A stretch of DNA of 64,000 nt from Tetrahymena elliotti 4EA (Eukaryota; Ciliophora; Oligohymenophorea; Hymenostomatida; Tetrahymenidae): assembly GCA_000231825.2 (NCBI GenBank), contig JH720402.1, forward strand, positions 34,512-98,511, written 5' to 3'. The notes under the pieces were generated by a model that was not told the origin of the DNA, searched no databases, and worked only from the letters and a program-made list of their open reading frames with translations. This document shows positions 50,501-60,986 of this stretch, piece after piece. Position numbers and translations under genes: made by a program. Each line of letters opens with the position of its first letter. Position 1 is the first letter of the stretch.

Positions 50501-51532
50501 AGATTGATTAAATTATTCTATAATATGTTCAAACTCTATATTGTTATCTGAATCATATAAAATACTAACATGCTCACTAATTGCAAAAATTAGGTCAACT
50601 AACTCTGTTAAGAAGTCGCTATTTTAATTCAAATTACTAACTAAAACCTGTTTTAATACTTTAATGCTTAGTTCTACCAATTGAAATTAATTCATCTCTA
50701 AACTTTTGTTTTATTCATTAACTAAATCTGAGTTATCATACATATCTAACAGTATCTTGAATTTTCTTAATATTGCTTTCTCTCTTCTATTTAAAAAATT
50801 GCTATCACTGATGTTCAAAAAGTTCAAGTATTGGTGTAATAATTCTTTATCTTCTTCAAGATATTCCTCTTTGTTTATTTGAGTTATGACAAGATTGAAC
50901 ACTTTCTTTCTTTATTTTTAATTCATTTAATTTTGGAGCTAGACTAAACAACAAGTTATTAGTAGGTTTATGTCATATCCCTTTTCTTATGATTCCTTTT
51001 CTGTCTCCATATATAACTCTTTTTTAACATTTTTTATCCAGAGATTCATCAACTGTTAAATAATTTCACTTGAATCTTTTATAGACACTTGCTTTGATAT
51101 CAAAGATAACTAAAGCTCTTGATTACATACCTTGTAGGAGGTTAAGCATTTCATTTTTTGTGTAAAGCTTGTAATTTCTTTACATAGAATTAAACTCTTA
51201 ATGATTTGATCTCTATCTTGACTATATATGATTTAAAAAAAATCCTCTTAATTAAATGATAAATAATTGTTAAATCTTCTCATTAAACCCGAAATGATCT
51301 ATGCTTATAGCTCAAAGTTTATTTTATTACCCTTAAAATTCTTCATTAACTTTAAATGAATGGTTTCAGATAGAAACTTTTAATTTGATTCATCCATTTC
51401 ATCTAATAGATCAAACATATGAATAACCTCATCAAAAGATATTAAAGATGATTAATTTATTATCTTTTCTGTTATCTATTATATAGCATCTTATTTGATT
51501 GCTAGGTCTGACTACTACTCTTAATAGTTCAT
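47540..51532 (-). CDS. HEAT-repeat karyopherin-beta (IPO4/IPO5)-like protein, 1330 residues
   Basis: A single open frame of 1331 codons from ATG 51532 to TGA 47542-47540 with no intron. The protein is almost entirely paired amphipathic helices, as in HEAT-repeat solenoids. The C-terminal section resembles importin-5: residues about 1230-1280 read FSIIPLQDDIKEMQRFIQIC and then FVLQNLSKIIKSIVDMLNQP, matching the family order of a Pro-containing linker, a Cys-containing helix and a final repeat before the C-terminus; ETIGCLGWIVKY fits an earlier repeat. Karyopherins of this size (about 1100 residues) carry ribosomal proteins and histones into the nucleus with Ran. The extra length comes partly from two acidic insertions: about residues 690-720 (NELEEEEELEEVY) and a much longer Glu-rich stretch at about residues 965-1050, plus 50 residues of Lys/Ser/Asn. 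The N-terminus shows no clear Ran-binding repeat, so another HEAT scaffold is possible. Confidence 0.72.
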
Positions 51533-52347
51533 GTATATAATTTTTTTGCCACTTATTTATCCACTTTTATGATTTTGATAAAATTGTATCTTTTATTTTA
51601 ATTTCTGATATTAGTTAAGATTTAGATAACTCAAAAATATCTAATGAAAATATTTATATGTTAAAATAAATTACAAAAACTTAAATAAAATTCTAGCAAG
51701 ATTTCCCTTCTTTAATTTATTTATTTATTTTAATGTATGTGATTGTAATTCCCTTAATATGACCTTTCAAAAATTAGAGGAGTACCACTCAAATCAATAA
51801 ATTTTCCAAAATAATTTCTTTATTTAGAAAAACATTAATATCTTTTTATAAAAAAATTTAATTATTTGATTTCCAAAATTTATTTAATATATAAGTTTGA
51901 ATATACTTATTTCTGATATAAACATTTTTTTAATATGATATATCATCTTAATACTTTGATAATTAAAAAACTGCTAATTCTTTATGTATCTATTTGTTTA
52001 TTTTCTAAATAATTTAAAATTTAGCAAGTTTTAGGTTACAAGTAAAAGAAAAAATATTGAATTACTTACTTATTTTCTAAAAATTAATTATTTTTATTTT
52101 TAAAGATTTAACATAAGAAAGAAAAGGTGATTATTTCAACATATTTTATACTAAATATGTCTGAATTGATCAAGCTTGGTTATCTACCAATACACTCCAA
52201 TAAATTAATAAATAAATAATGATAAAAAATTATATAATATTAAAGATCAATGCTTAGTATCTTTACATTTTGTTACTTAATTATCTAAAATATACAAGAC
52301 CCAAAGTTTCTAAAAATATTTTTTTAAATTGTGTATTTTTACAAAAC
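51533..52347. other. Upstream region of the karyopherin-like gene
   Basis: No gene seen. Positions 51585-51724, directly upstream of the minus-strand ATG, are the second copy of the duplicated region at 46157-46300. The remainder is featureless AT-rich DNA. Confidence 0.6.
51585..51724. repeat. Copy B of the duplicated upstream region
   Basis: Homologous to 46157-46300. It begins 53 nt upstream of the ATG of the large minus-strand gene, so it probably includes the promoter and 5' untranslated region. Confidence 0.7.
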
Positions 52348-52372
52348 TAGAGTCACTAAAGTTGGAAAGCAT
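52348..52372 (+). repeat. Left terminal inverted repeat of the mariner-like element
   Basis: Shares TAxAGTCAxxAAAGTTGGAx with the reverse complement of the right end; four mismatches in 25. Confidence 0.75.
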
Positions 52373-52649
52373 GATTCAAAGCTCCCTTTTTTCAAATACT
52401 AATAACATAAATGAATTTTACTCAAAAAAATAAACAAGAAATCGTATAATCAAATAAACTCAATTAAATAATAAAAAATTAAGAGAGATTTCTATAAAAT
52501 TTTAAGTATTTTTTATGAACATTCTTCATTCAAAGAAAATAGTTATTAATTTCATTTTATATATTACTCATTCAATTATATTATCTTTTACATATTATCT
52601 TTAGTATGCATTATGCAATTTTGAATCATTTCTTGAGGTATTTCTCTCC

Positions 52650-53135
52650 AAATCTTATTTAAAGTATTTATTATTTCCTAGTTTATATATCATTTTCCTA
52701 TAATATTTTTACCCATTAATTCTTCTTGATTTCCCAGATATTCTCAATAGGATTAATAGGATTGAGATCTGGGGATCATGCTAGTAATTAAATGAGTCTA
52801 TACTATTTTCTTAACGGAATTTTGAAGTTTTGAAGTAGCTTGCGAAGTATGAGAGCAGCACGCTCCATCTTAAAGTAATTTTATTTTTCTTCTGTATAAA
52901 ATTTAGTGGTAGCAGGAAGAAGAGCTTACTCTAAGCATTTCATATAAGCTAGCTATTGATTGAAGAAATGTGTACAAATACTTCAGTTCCACCAAGCATG
53001 GAAATTCCATACTAAACATGTATCTATCTATTTAAATAAGATCTTTCTTTTCTCTCAACGAGAACTCCTTCATTGTTTTTAACCCAAATTTTGGCTTTCT
53101 TTTCTTCTACAGTAAATATGGTTTCATTACTGTAC
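52650..53135 (-). pseudogene. Tc1/mariner transposase pseudogene
   Basis: Read on the minus strand the relic shows family motifs in three different frames. The catalytic-core block KIWVKNNEGVLVERKER is followed by HVQYGISMLGGTEVF and FVHISSINSQ (normally: glycine-rich turn, then second strand and SxNSxxY). Next, in another frame, is LQDGACCSHTSQATSKLQ, the equivalent of the QDxAPCHT block that holds the second catalytic Asp. Then, in a third frame, is SPDLNPINPIENIWEIKK, equivalent to the SPDLNPIENxW signature with the third catalytic residue. The codon before SPDLNP is TGA where the family has Trp, and the signature carries a 6-nt duplication (NPINPI). Stops, frameshifts and the duplication mean it cannot encode a working enzyme. 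Confidence 0.8.
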
Positions 53136-53438
53136 TATATATTATTATTAACTATTAAGAATTCGTTTCTGTTTGTTCTCCTAAGTATCTTTTCTCTTCT
53201 GTCTTCCTAAAATCTATCTAAATAGAATGATTACCTCTGAATTTAATACCTACTAATTTATTTTTATAAATTTCTATTAAAAAAATACTTACAAATCAAT
53301 GAATATCTGCTCATAATTTTTCTTTTCAATAACCTTAAATTATGTATGCTATTGGTATGAATCACATACTAAATAAAAGCTAATAAATTATTCAATCAGA
53401 AAATAATAATAAATTTTATTTTCAAAGAGAGTGTCTTG

Positions 53439-53463
53439 ATGCTCTCCAACTTTCCTGACTATA
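53439..53463 (-). repeat. Right terminal inverted repeat of the mariner-like element
   Basis: Reverse complement begins TATAGTCAGGAAAGTTGGAG and matches the left end at 21 of 25 positions. Confidence 0.75.
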
Positions 53464-54674
53464 CTATAGTTTAAAAATCTATTTGTAAAAAAATATGTAT
53501 TATTTTTTAAATAAAAACCATATAACTTGAACTCAGCTCTTTTTTCGCTAGAGAAGAGGTTAAACAAGACAGTAGAATTCCTTTAACAATGCTTCTATTC
53601 AAAAATGAATAAGCTTTATTCACTGGTTGAAGAAAAAGCTATTAATATAATTCAAAAATGAATGGAAAGCTTCTCACATAATTTTGAATGAAAAGCAAAT
53701 TTAGTATTCTTTTCAAGGCTTACATTCATTTTAGAATGAGAACACCTTTCTGACTAGACTCTGAACTTTATCTATAATTTAATCAAAAGTGCTTATATCT
53801 TTACTCTATAAAATTATTCCTTTTTTGTTAACATTTTCAGTTCTTAATTAATAGACTATCAAAGCATTAATTTACTTTATTTATTTTCTAAATCAGATTT
53901 AATAAAATTTTGTAAACAAATAATTTTATGATGTTTTATTAAAACTAATAAACAAACTGTGCAAAATAAAACTAAGAATAAAGTTTATATTTAGATGTTC
54001 AATTTTCACAACAAATTTTGTTGGTGTTCAATGACTAGTGTTTTCATGATTTTTTTTTAACTCACCAAAGCTCACAAAATTAATTTGCAAGAGCTAGAAA
54101 ATACAGTATATTGTCATAATTATTTTAAATGAAAGAAATGGTAATTAGAGGGGATTAGCAGCATGACTCTATATAATGTTCAATTTTAATTTGATAAAAA
54201 AATAATAATTTTATAAATAAATTAATAATCCCAAATTTAAAATAAAATTTTAGGAGGCTGACAAGAAGTGAGAATTTATCTTAATTATTTTATTAGAATA
54301 AATAATTTAATAATTAAAATTGTAGCTTCAAAAATACTCAAAATAAATTAATTTCTTTAAAATAAGAATAAAAGCATCTAATGTTTTTATTGAGATTAAC
54401 TTTTCTAAATACAAATAAATTTCTTTGTTGATTGAGCATTTAAAAAATAAAAATATATTTTGAAATATTTTAAGATATTATGATAGTTTTTAGAACATGA
54501 TTTTAAAGCAAATAAAATATATTTATGTTGAAAGTTAACACTAATTTCCTAACAATATTTATTGATTTAATAAATAAATTGAAAAAGAAAACGTTTATTG
54601 TATTTAATTTCTAAATAATTATAAAAATCATAATAACATTTAATTATAGGACTTGTAAGTAGTAGGAATTTATA
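53464..54674. other. Intergenic, short dispersed repeats
   Basis: Slightly GC-richer sequence at 53530-53780 contains ATTCAAAAATGAAT twice (53598, 53650) and related inverted forms (TTTTGAATGAAAAG at 53682, ATTCATTTTAGAATGA at 53726). It may be a further worn repeat next to the transposon. No gene seen. Confidence 0.5.
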
Positions 54675-55679
54675 ATGATTGTGAGAGAAAACCCTAAAAT
54701 ATAAGGCAATAATAAGTAGTTTTTGCCAGCACCATATAAAAAAAAAAGATATTATACTCCCTAAGATATTAAAGTTCATAACACAGCTAATGATTGCTGG
54801 TTTTCATTTTTTAATAAAGTTATAGATCTTACTCCATTGATCTAAGCATCTATTTAATGTATAATATTAGTTTAGCATACTCATTAATTTTGATTTTTGA
54901 TTGAAAAGAGCTCTAAACTTTTATAATTTAAACAAAATTAGCTCCATTATGTAAGCCTCTTATTGATGCAGCTGGAACCGATATCACTTATTGGTTTGAT
55001 AGCTAAACTAGAGAGCCAAGAAAAAAAATTGATTTGCAAACAGGATAAGAAGTATATTATTGCCCTTTAGGTTAGTTTTTACATATCCCACCACAAGGAC
55101 CAAACAGCACTATAGACGCTTCTGCTGCTCATGTTCCGTAATTCTATTAATAGCAAATTATCAATACTTTTAAATGTAATTCTATTTGTATAATATGTAG
55201 TTGGTGGAAAAACCCAGAATACTAAATAGGATTATTATCATATAAAGTAAGAAAGATAAAAATTGTAAATATGCTTTCAGATCATGAAGATGTATTAGTA
55301 GTAATAAATATTTAGATTAGTTTTTATAAAAATAGAGCAAAAAAAGATAAAATCTTTTATAATTAAATAGGTTCCTAGTGAAGAAACAATAAACGAAATT
55401 TTAGAAAGATATAAAACAATAAATTATCATGCAGCAAGTTATACATGGAAAAGAATGGGAATACCTCTTGATATGGATAAAAATTTAGAAGAAAATGGAA
55501 TTCCTGATGAAACTTTAGATTTTGAAGAGTAAATATTCTTTATTAAACAAACTAATTTAATTTGATTTGAATTATAAAATAATATTAAAATATAAACAAA
55601 AAGACTCGATATTCCGGAAACAGAGTGGTATATTCCAGCAATTCATTTATATTTCAATGACGATTTGACAGTAGCATGA
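54675..55679 (+). CDS. CYB5D1: Cytochrome b5 domain-containing protein 1 (CYB5D1) homologue
   Basis: Five exons: 54675-54858, 54942-55137, 55201-55300, 55371-55528 and 55604-55679; 237 residues (animal CYB5D1 is about 228); all phases fit. The b5-like fold starts with [29 protein letters not shown], then the family-specific block [12 protein letters not shown]...[27 protein letters not shown] segment spliced as [20 protein letters not shown], and the C-terminal [32 protein letters not shown]. The haem-binding His pair of classical b5 is only partly obvious (His in KVHN and in TYWFD context is replaced by Tyr), as in other CYB5D1 proteins where haem redox activity is linked to ciliary beating. 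A ciliary role is known for the family in algae and animals; applying it here is inference. Confidence 0.9.
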
Positions 55680-56309
55680 AATTAATAAATAGCTAATTAG
55701 ACAATATTAAAAATTATTTTATAGTAAGTAAGTAATTAAGGAATGTTCAATAGATCTTATAATTTAATTATAATTAGTATTAAATTTACTTAATAATTTC
55801 ATCAGAATTATATACACATTTTTATCTATATATATCAATCCCTTTTTATAGGAATTAAATTAAATCAATTACAAAATATTATATTACTAAAATAAAATTA
55901 TATTATCTCTTAATCTACTAAACATTAAGTTATGAAATAAATCAGTCAATATTCTTCTTTCTTTTTATTTATCTAAAATCATTTCAATTTACATTTATTT
56001 TTTCATGAAAATTTGATGTTATCTTAAATTGAAGAAGGTATCTTTAATATTGTTTAAGAGGCCATTTTTAATATGAATTTAGGATCACAAAATGATTTGG
56101 TTTAGTTATTATGTAAAAAACAATTTGTTTGGTATTTCGTTTGTTAGTTAGTTATAAATGAATGGTTGTTAAAATTTATTTTATGATTATTTATATTTGG
56201 TTGATAATTGATTAGATATTAGTTAAACAATAAATTATAATAACCTTTTTAAATATTTTTATTAACTTATTTGATTGATTAATTATTTGTAAATTTTACA
56301 AGATATTCA
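55680..56309. other. Region between convergent genes, no gene seen
   Basis: AT-rich 3' flanks of CYB5D1 (+) and the coiled-coil gene (-). No coding-like frame. Confidence 0.6.
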
Positions 56310-59300
56310 TCAAATACCCAATTCACCAAACAAATCTGCATTCTAAGCTTTTTGTGCCAATTCTTTAATCTATTGATGTTATAAAATATGTTAAAATTAA
56401 TATAATTTTTGCATATCATTATTTAGTATTTTCAATAAAAAAAACAATTTAGAATGATTTAAAATTACTTTTTGGTCGTTGCTTTGTGTAGGGTTTTATC
56501 CTATTTATAGCTTTTTATTCTTCAAATCATCTTTTTTGGTATTTGAAAAAGCAAAATCATCATCGTCATCATAATTCACTTTAGGTTTATTACTTTATTT
56601 CAAAAAATCTAGACCATCTGATTCATGGCCGTCTTGTTTGTTTTCATCGAAAAAATTTATGTTTTCTTATTTGTGTACAGGGTTCAACCGAATAGAATCT
56701 TGAAGATCTTTTTTAGGAGCTTCTGTAAGATCTTTAACTTAGAATGATATTTGATTGTTAGAATTATTATCATCACCAAAAATGTTTCTTTTTTATGTTG
56801 TATTTTCTCTTGCTTTATTTTAAGGTCTTCTTAATCTATCATTTGGACCTAAGAATGTAGCTTCTTCCTAAACCTTTGGTTTTTTAATTTCTTTCTCCTA
56901 AATTTGGGTGTTTTTTAATGCTTATTCAATTGTATTCTGCTCAGTAGGCTTTTATGAAATATTGATATTGTTTTAATTTTTGCTTATGTCAGTTTCTTGG
57001 GGTTACTACAACAGCTTCTTAGCAGCAAAATTAAAAGTTTTAGGCTGTTAATTGATATCTTAAGAACTATTACTCTAATTTGTATTAAGTCTTTATTAAT
57101 TTGCATTAATTGTTCCTGCATCTTTCTTTTCTATGTTATTATTTAATTATCCTCCAAATGTAGGGTTATAAAAGCTTGATGGTTCCTATTTATTTTATTG
57201 ACTAAAGCTATTATTTTCCTGACCTAAAAGATAAGGAGCACCACCAGCTCCTCCTCCTCTGTTGCGAGAAATCAAGAGCTTATTTAAGTCATTCTATTCA
57301 ATACTATTAAGCTATTAGCTTGTTAATTTATTCTCTTATGTGCTCTATACTTTCTCTTCAAAGAGGTTATCTAAGTTAGATTTATTAGTAGTCTTCGTTA
57401 CAGTATTTGGAGTATTGTGAGACTAATTCTAATCATTTTACAAGATAGATGGCATATATGTGCTATTTGTATAGCTTGTATTACCTCTATTTCTTTAAAC
57501 TCTTCTTGGTACAAAGCTATATAACTCCTCCTCTTGCTTTGTTTTTTTATCTTCTATTTATGCAACAGGCATTTTACTATCAATTTTTTCATCAATTTTA
57601 GGAAACTAATCTTATTTGCTTGATCTTAAATTATTTTATTATTCAATCTATTTATCATGACTTAAATCATTTTATTTGATGTTTTATTGTTAATTAGTCA
57701 TATTCTAAACATTTACTTCTTTAAACATACTATCTTATTCTTTGTTCTATTCATGGAGGGATTTTCTTTGGTTACCACTTCTACTCCTAAAATTAAACAT
57801 TGGCTTATGATTTTAGCTTGAATCATCCTCGCCTATACTTTCTTTTTTATTGTCTTAAGTTATATTTTTATTCACTTTATTAGGGGTATCTGTAAAATCT
57901 GAGTTATTATCTCCATCTTTCTTCAAGGGTATACCATTTGAATTTTATGAAGCATTTACTTTACTATAAGAGTTATTTGTTTACTCAGTTTGATCTTAGC
58001 TACCCTTTGGAACATAACTTTATTCATGTACTTTAAGATAACCTATATTTTCTTTGTTTTAATCATCATCTGATTTTTTCATTTTTTTAATGATAAATTT
58101 TGGTTTTGATATCAAAGAACTATCATTTTCATTTAGTTCCTAGCTATCCATATGTTTAGATTAATTAACTCCTGAAACTTCATGTTAGTTTTCAATGTTA
58201 CTATCTTTCCTCTTATACTCCATTAAATGTGCAAATTTTGGTTTCAAATGATTATCTTCGTTTTCTCTTTGTTTGTTTCTACTCTTAGGTGAGTTGAGCC
58301 CATTTCTTTTTGATTACTAAGAAGAAGATTACTGCTTTCTAATAATAGTAAAAGTAGTATTTTTAATATCTAAATTATCCTAATTCTCTTCTGTTTTTAT
58401 ATCCTCATCCAAATCTTTGCTTTGTGTGTTTAATCTAGAGGAAAAATCTTTATCTGGCTCTACAAGATTATTTACCATTTGGAGCTTCTCTATGCCAGCT
58501 TCTTCCATCATTTGATTTAATTCTCTTACTTATATACCAATATCTCTATCTTTGAGCCATATATCATCATCAATATCTTTACACTTTCTCCTAAATTAAA
58601 TTAAAATAATTTAAAATAACCATAATATTTTCTATATTTTATACTTTAAGACTACAATGTCCTTTTTTACTTCTTCTTCCCTAGTTCTTAATTGCTTTTA
58701 CAAAGTTTCTATATTCTTATCATTTATTTGAATCTTATCTCTTAGTTTTTTTAGGTGCATTCTTTTATCCTATTCCTACATTTCTTTCTATTTTTGCTAG
58801 TAAATTGGGACATTTAATTACTTAGCTTTTTAGCACAGCTCATCAAATATTTTATTTTTTTCTTTCATAATATTCTATTTTATTTAATTTAATTTTTATC
58901 AATTAAATACTTTCATGAATTTACATTATTGTGGATCATGTCTTCTTCAATTTTTTACAATTTATTGTTTGCTTCAACTATTTTGGTGTCAAAAATGCTA
59001 ATTTCCATTTTAATTCCATGAGTTTTTTTCACTTCTGCAGGGACTCCATTTCTTTTGTTGATATCTTACATTTCGTTTTCTATTTCTTTTTTTTGCTTTT
59101 ACAATTTGTTGATATTTTATTTGTAAGTTTATATAACTTTTTATGCAGCTTAAATCTAGTTTTTAATTTCATTCATATACTTTGGTTCCATAACAAGTTA
59201 TTCTCTATGTTGAAGCTGTTAAAACAACAATTAAGATTTAAATTATTTAAAAATTGAATTAGAATATTTACTTTGTTATTTTCATCTCTAAGCTTTGAAA

Positions 59301-59898
59301 TAATTTTTTCTGTGTTGATAATCTCAGTATCCAAGTTATAATATTTAGGATTTAAAGATCTAGAACTTGCTCTAGATGCATTAGACATGACTGACTATTG
59401 TTCATGCTTATTACTAGAATTAATATTTTTAGCAAATTGATCCTGTTTTTTTTCAGTATATTTACTCAATTCTTTATTAAGTGCTTTTATTTTATCATTA
59501 AGTGAGCTATTTTCTTCCTAAATTTACTTTAAACTCACCTTATTGTAATTAGGTTCTAAAATCAAGGCTTACAGTTTTTAAACTATTTTTAGAAATATTT
59601 TCAAATTAGTTAAAATAATCTATATTTAGCATATTATTTTGTATTTATATGCTTGAATTACCATAAGGAATGTAAGGGACAGGTTAATATACTCTTTTGC
59701 TTAAGGAGCGAGTAGTTTTCTTTTATGAAATAACCCTAGTCCTTGGAGTAATAGTGATATTTGTTGCTGTTCCAAATTCACTTTAGTTTGCTTTGAATGT
59801 TGTCTTACTGCTGTTGCTATCTAAAAAAATTAATAGATTTAGCATTTTTATAGAATAAAAAGTTTACATTAATCAAATTCAAGGGTGTAATCATCCAT
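56310..59898 (-). CDS. Coiled-coil protein with disordered C-terminal half, 1067 residues
   Basis: Seven exons on the minus strand: 59898-59868, 59820-59662, 59582-59272, 59215-58925, 58874-58645, 58590-56469 and 56369-56310; every junction keeps phase. The first 65 residues are Ser/Thr/Arg-rich (MDDYTLEFDQYSNSSKTTF). Residues about 65-350 form a long coiled coil (VQKLQALILEPNY, SSLNDKIKALNKELSKY, QTYKQNINKLQKQKKEIENE, RMHLKKLRDKIQINDK). The large sixth exon encodes a Gln/Asn/Ser/Lys-rich, probably disordered half with scattered acidic patches and one Gly-rich spot (SRNRGGGAGGAPYLLG). The extreme C-terminus is a short conserved-looking peptide on its own exon (LAQKAQNADLFGELGI). Basal-body or axonemal coiled-coil proteins have this shape, but I recognise no named family. 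Confidence 0.85.
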
Positions 59899-60986
59899 TT
59901 CTTTAAAAGATTTATTGTGTGATGAATATTAATTTTTTTACTCGAGAAAGATATATTTAATAAATCTAGGGGTATAACTTTTTCACCCCAGCAGAATTTT
60001 GATATGAGAATTAATTAATTAAATTTTTTCTTTCTTTCTTACTTTTAAATTCTTTGATTAGTAAATATTTATTTTTGATAAATTTTTTTATAAATCTAAA
60101 AATGTATGTTTGCTTATTTTTTTGAATTTTAATATTTTTTTTCTAAGTGATAAATTATAATATTGATTTGATTATTTATGAGGAAATAAAAGTTAACCAA
60201 GATAAATTATTTAATTATTTTCTTTCTAACGAATATCTATCTATTCATAACGCAATTTTTAAATAAACTAAATCTTAAAATAACAACAAAGAGTAATATT
60301 CAAACTGAATATTTAAAGTAATCTATTTAATAATATTATTTTAAATTTAAAATGAGAAAAACAAGACATTGTTATTTTTATTTAAAATTTATTTTTTAAA
60401 ATGATTTTTTTTTAACTTAAGCATTTTTTTAAATTTAAACACAATATTTTATTTTAGAAAAGCAATCATCTTACATAGTATGTCTAAGATTAAAAGTAAA
60501 TTTAGGAAATAAGCTCGCCAGTGTAATTTATAAAATTAAGATATTTTTAGAGATATTAATAGATTTACTATTAGATAGTATTAATTTATTTGTTACTAAA
60601 GAAATGATATTTTTATATATGGTTTTGGTGGAATCGAACAAAGATTAATGAATAAAAACAGGTTACAATAAATTTATTAAATGGATTAATAAATTTTATT
60701 TCAGTTTTTATTGAAAGATATTCATCAATAATTCTAAAAAAAAAGATGTTTCTAGTTAATTTAAAAGCAAAAGAAAAAAGATTTATTTTTCATAATTAAT
60801 TAAATTAGAAAAAAAATTGAAATTTATTTTTAAAAAAGGAAAAAATAAAACAAAAAAAAATGATAATTGCCAGGTTAGAATAAGTAGAATACATATTAAA
60901 AGCTCTCCATAATTAATTAAATTATAATTATTTTATAATAAAAGTTGAATAGTATTCAGATTAATAAAGAAGCTAATTCATTGAAA
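59899..60986. other. Region between divergent genes, no firm gene
   Basis: AT-rich. The segment 60860-60986 is open in two frames and GC is slightly raised, so it may contain an upstream exon of the LRR gene; an ATG at 60860 exists, but its frame does not splice cleanly into the first repeat. Confidence 0.5.

Larger units (their letters stand above)
52348..53463 (-). mobile_element. Degenerate Tc1/mariner DNA transposon
   Basis: An element of about 1.1 kb bounded by 25-nt terminal inverted repeats: left 52348-52372 (TAGAGTCACTAAAGTTGGAA...) and right 53439-53463, whose reverse complement matches at 21 of 25 positions. Both start with TA, the target dinucleotide of this superfamily. Between them the minus strand holds a decayed DDE transposase. 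A second, unrelated set of short repeats (ATTCAAAAATGAAT at 53598 and 53650) lies just outside. Such elements are normally removed from the ciliate macronucleus, so a retained relic is notable. Confidence 0.75.

Noticed and set aside
58931..59257. Plus-strand Phe-rich ORF
   Set aside because: Antisense of the coiled-coil exon 58925-59215.
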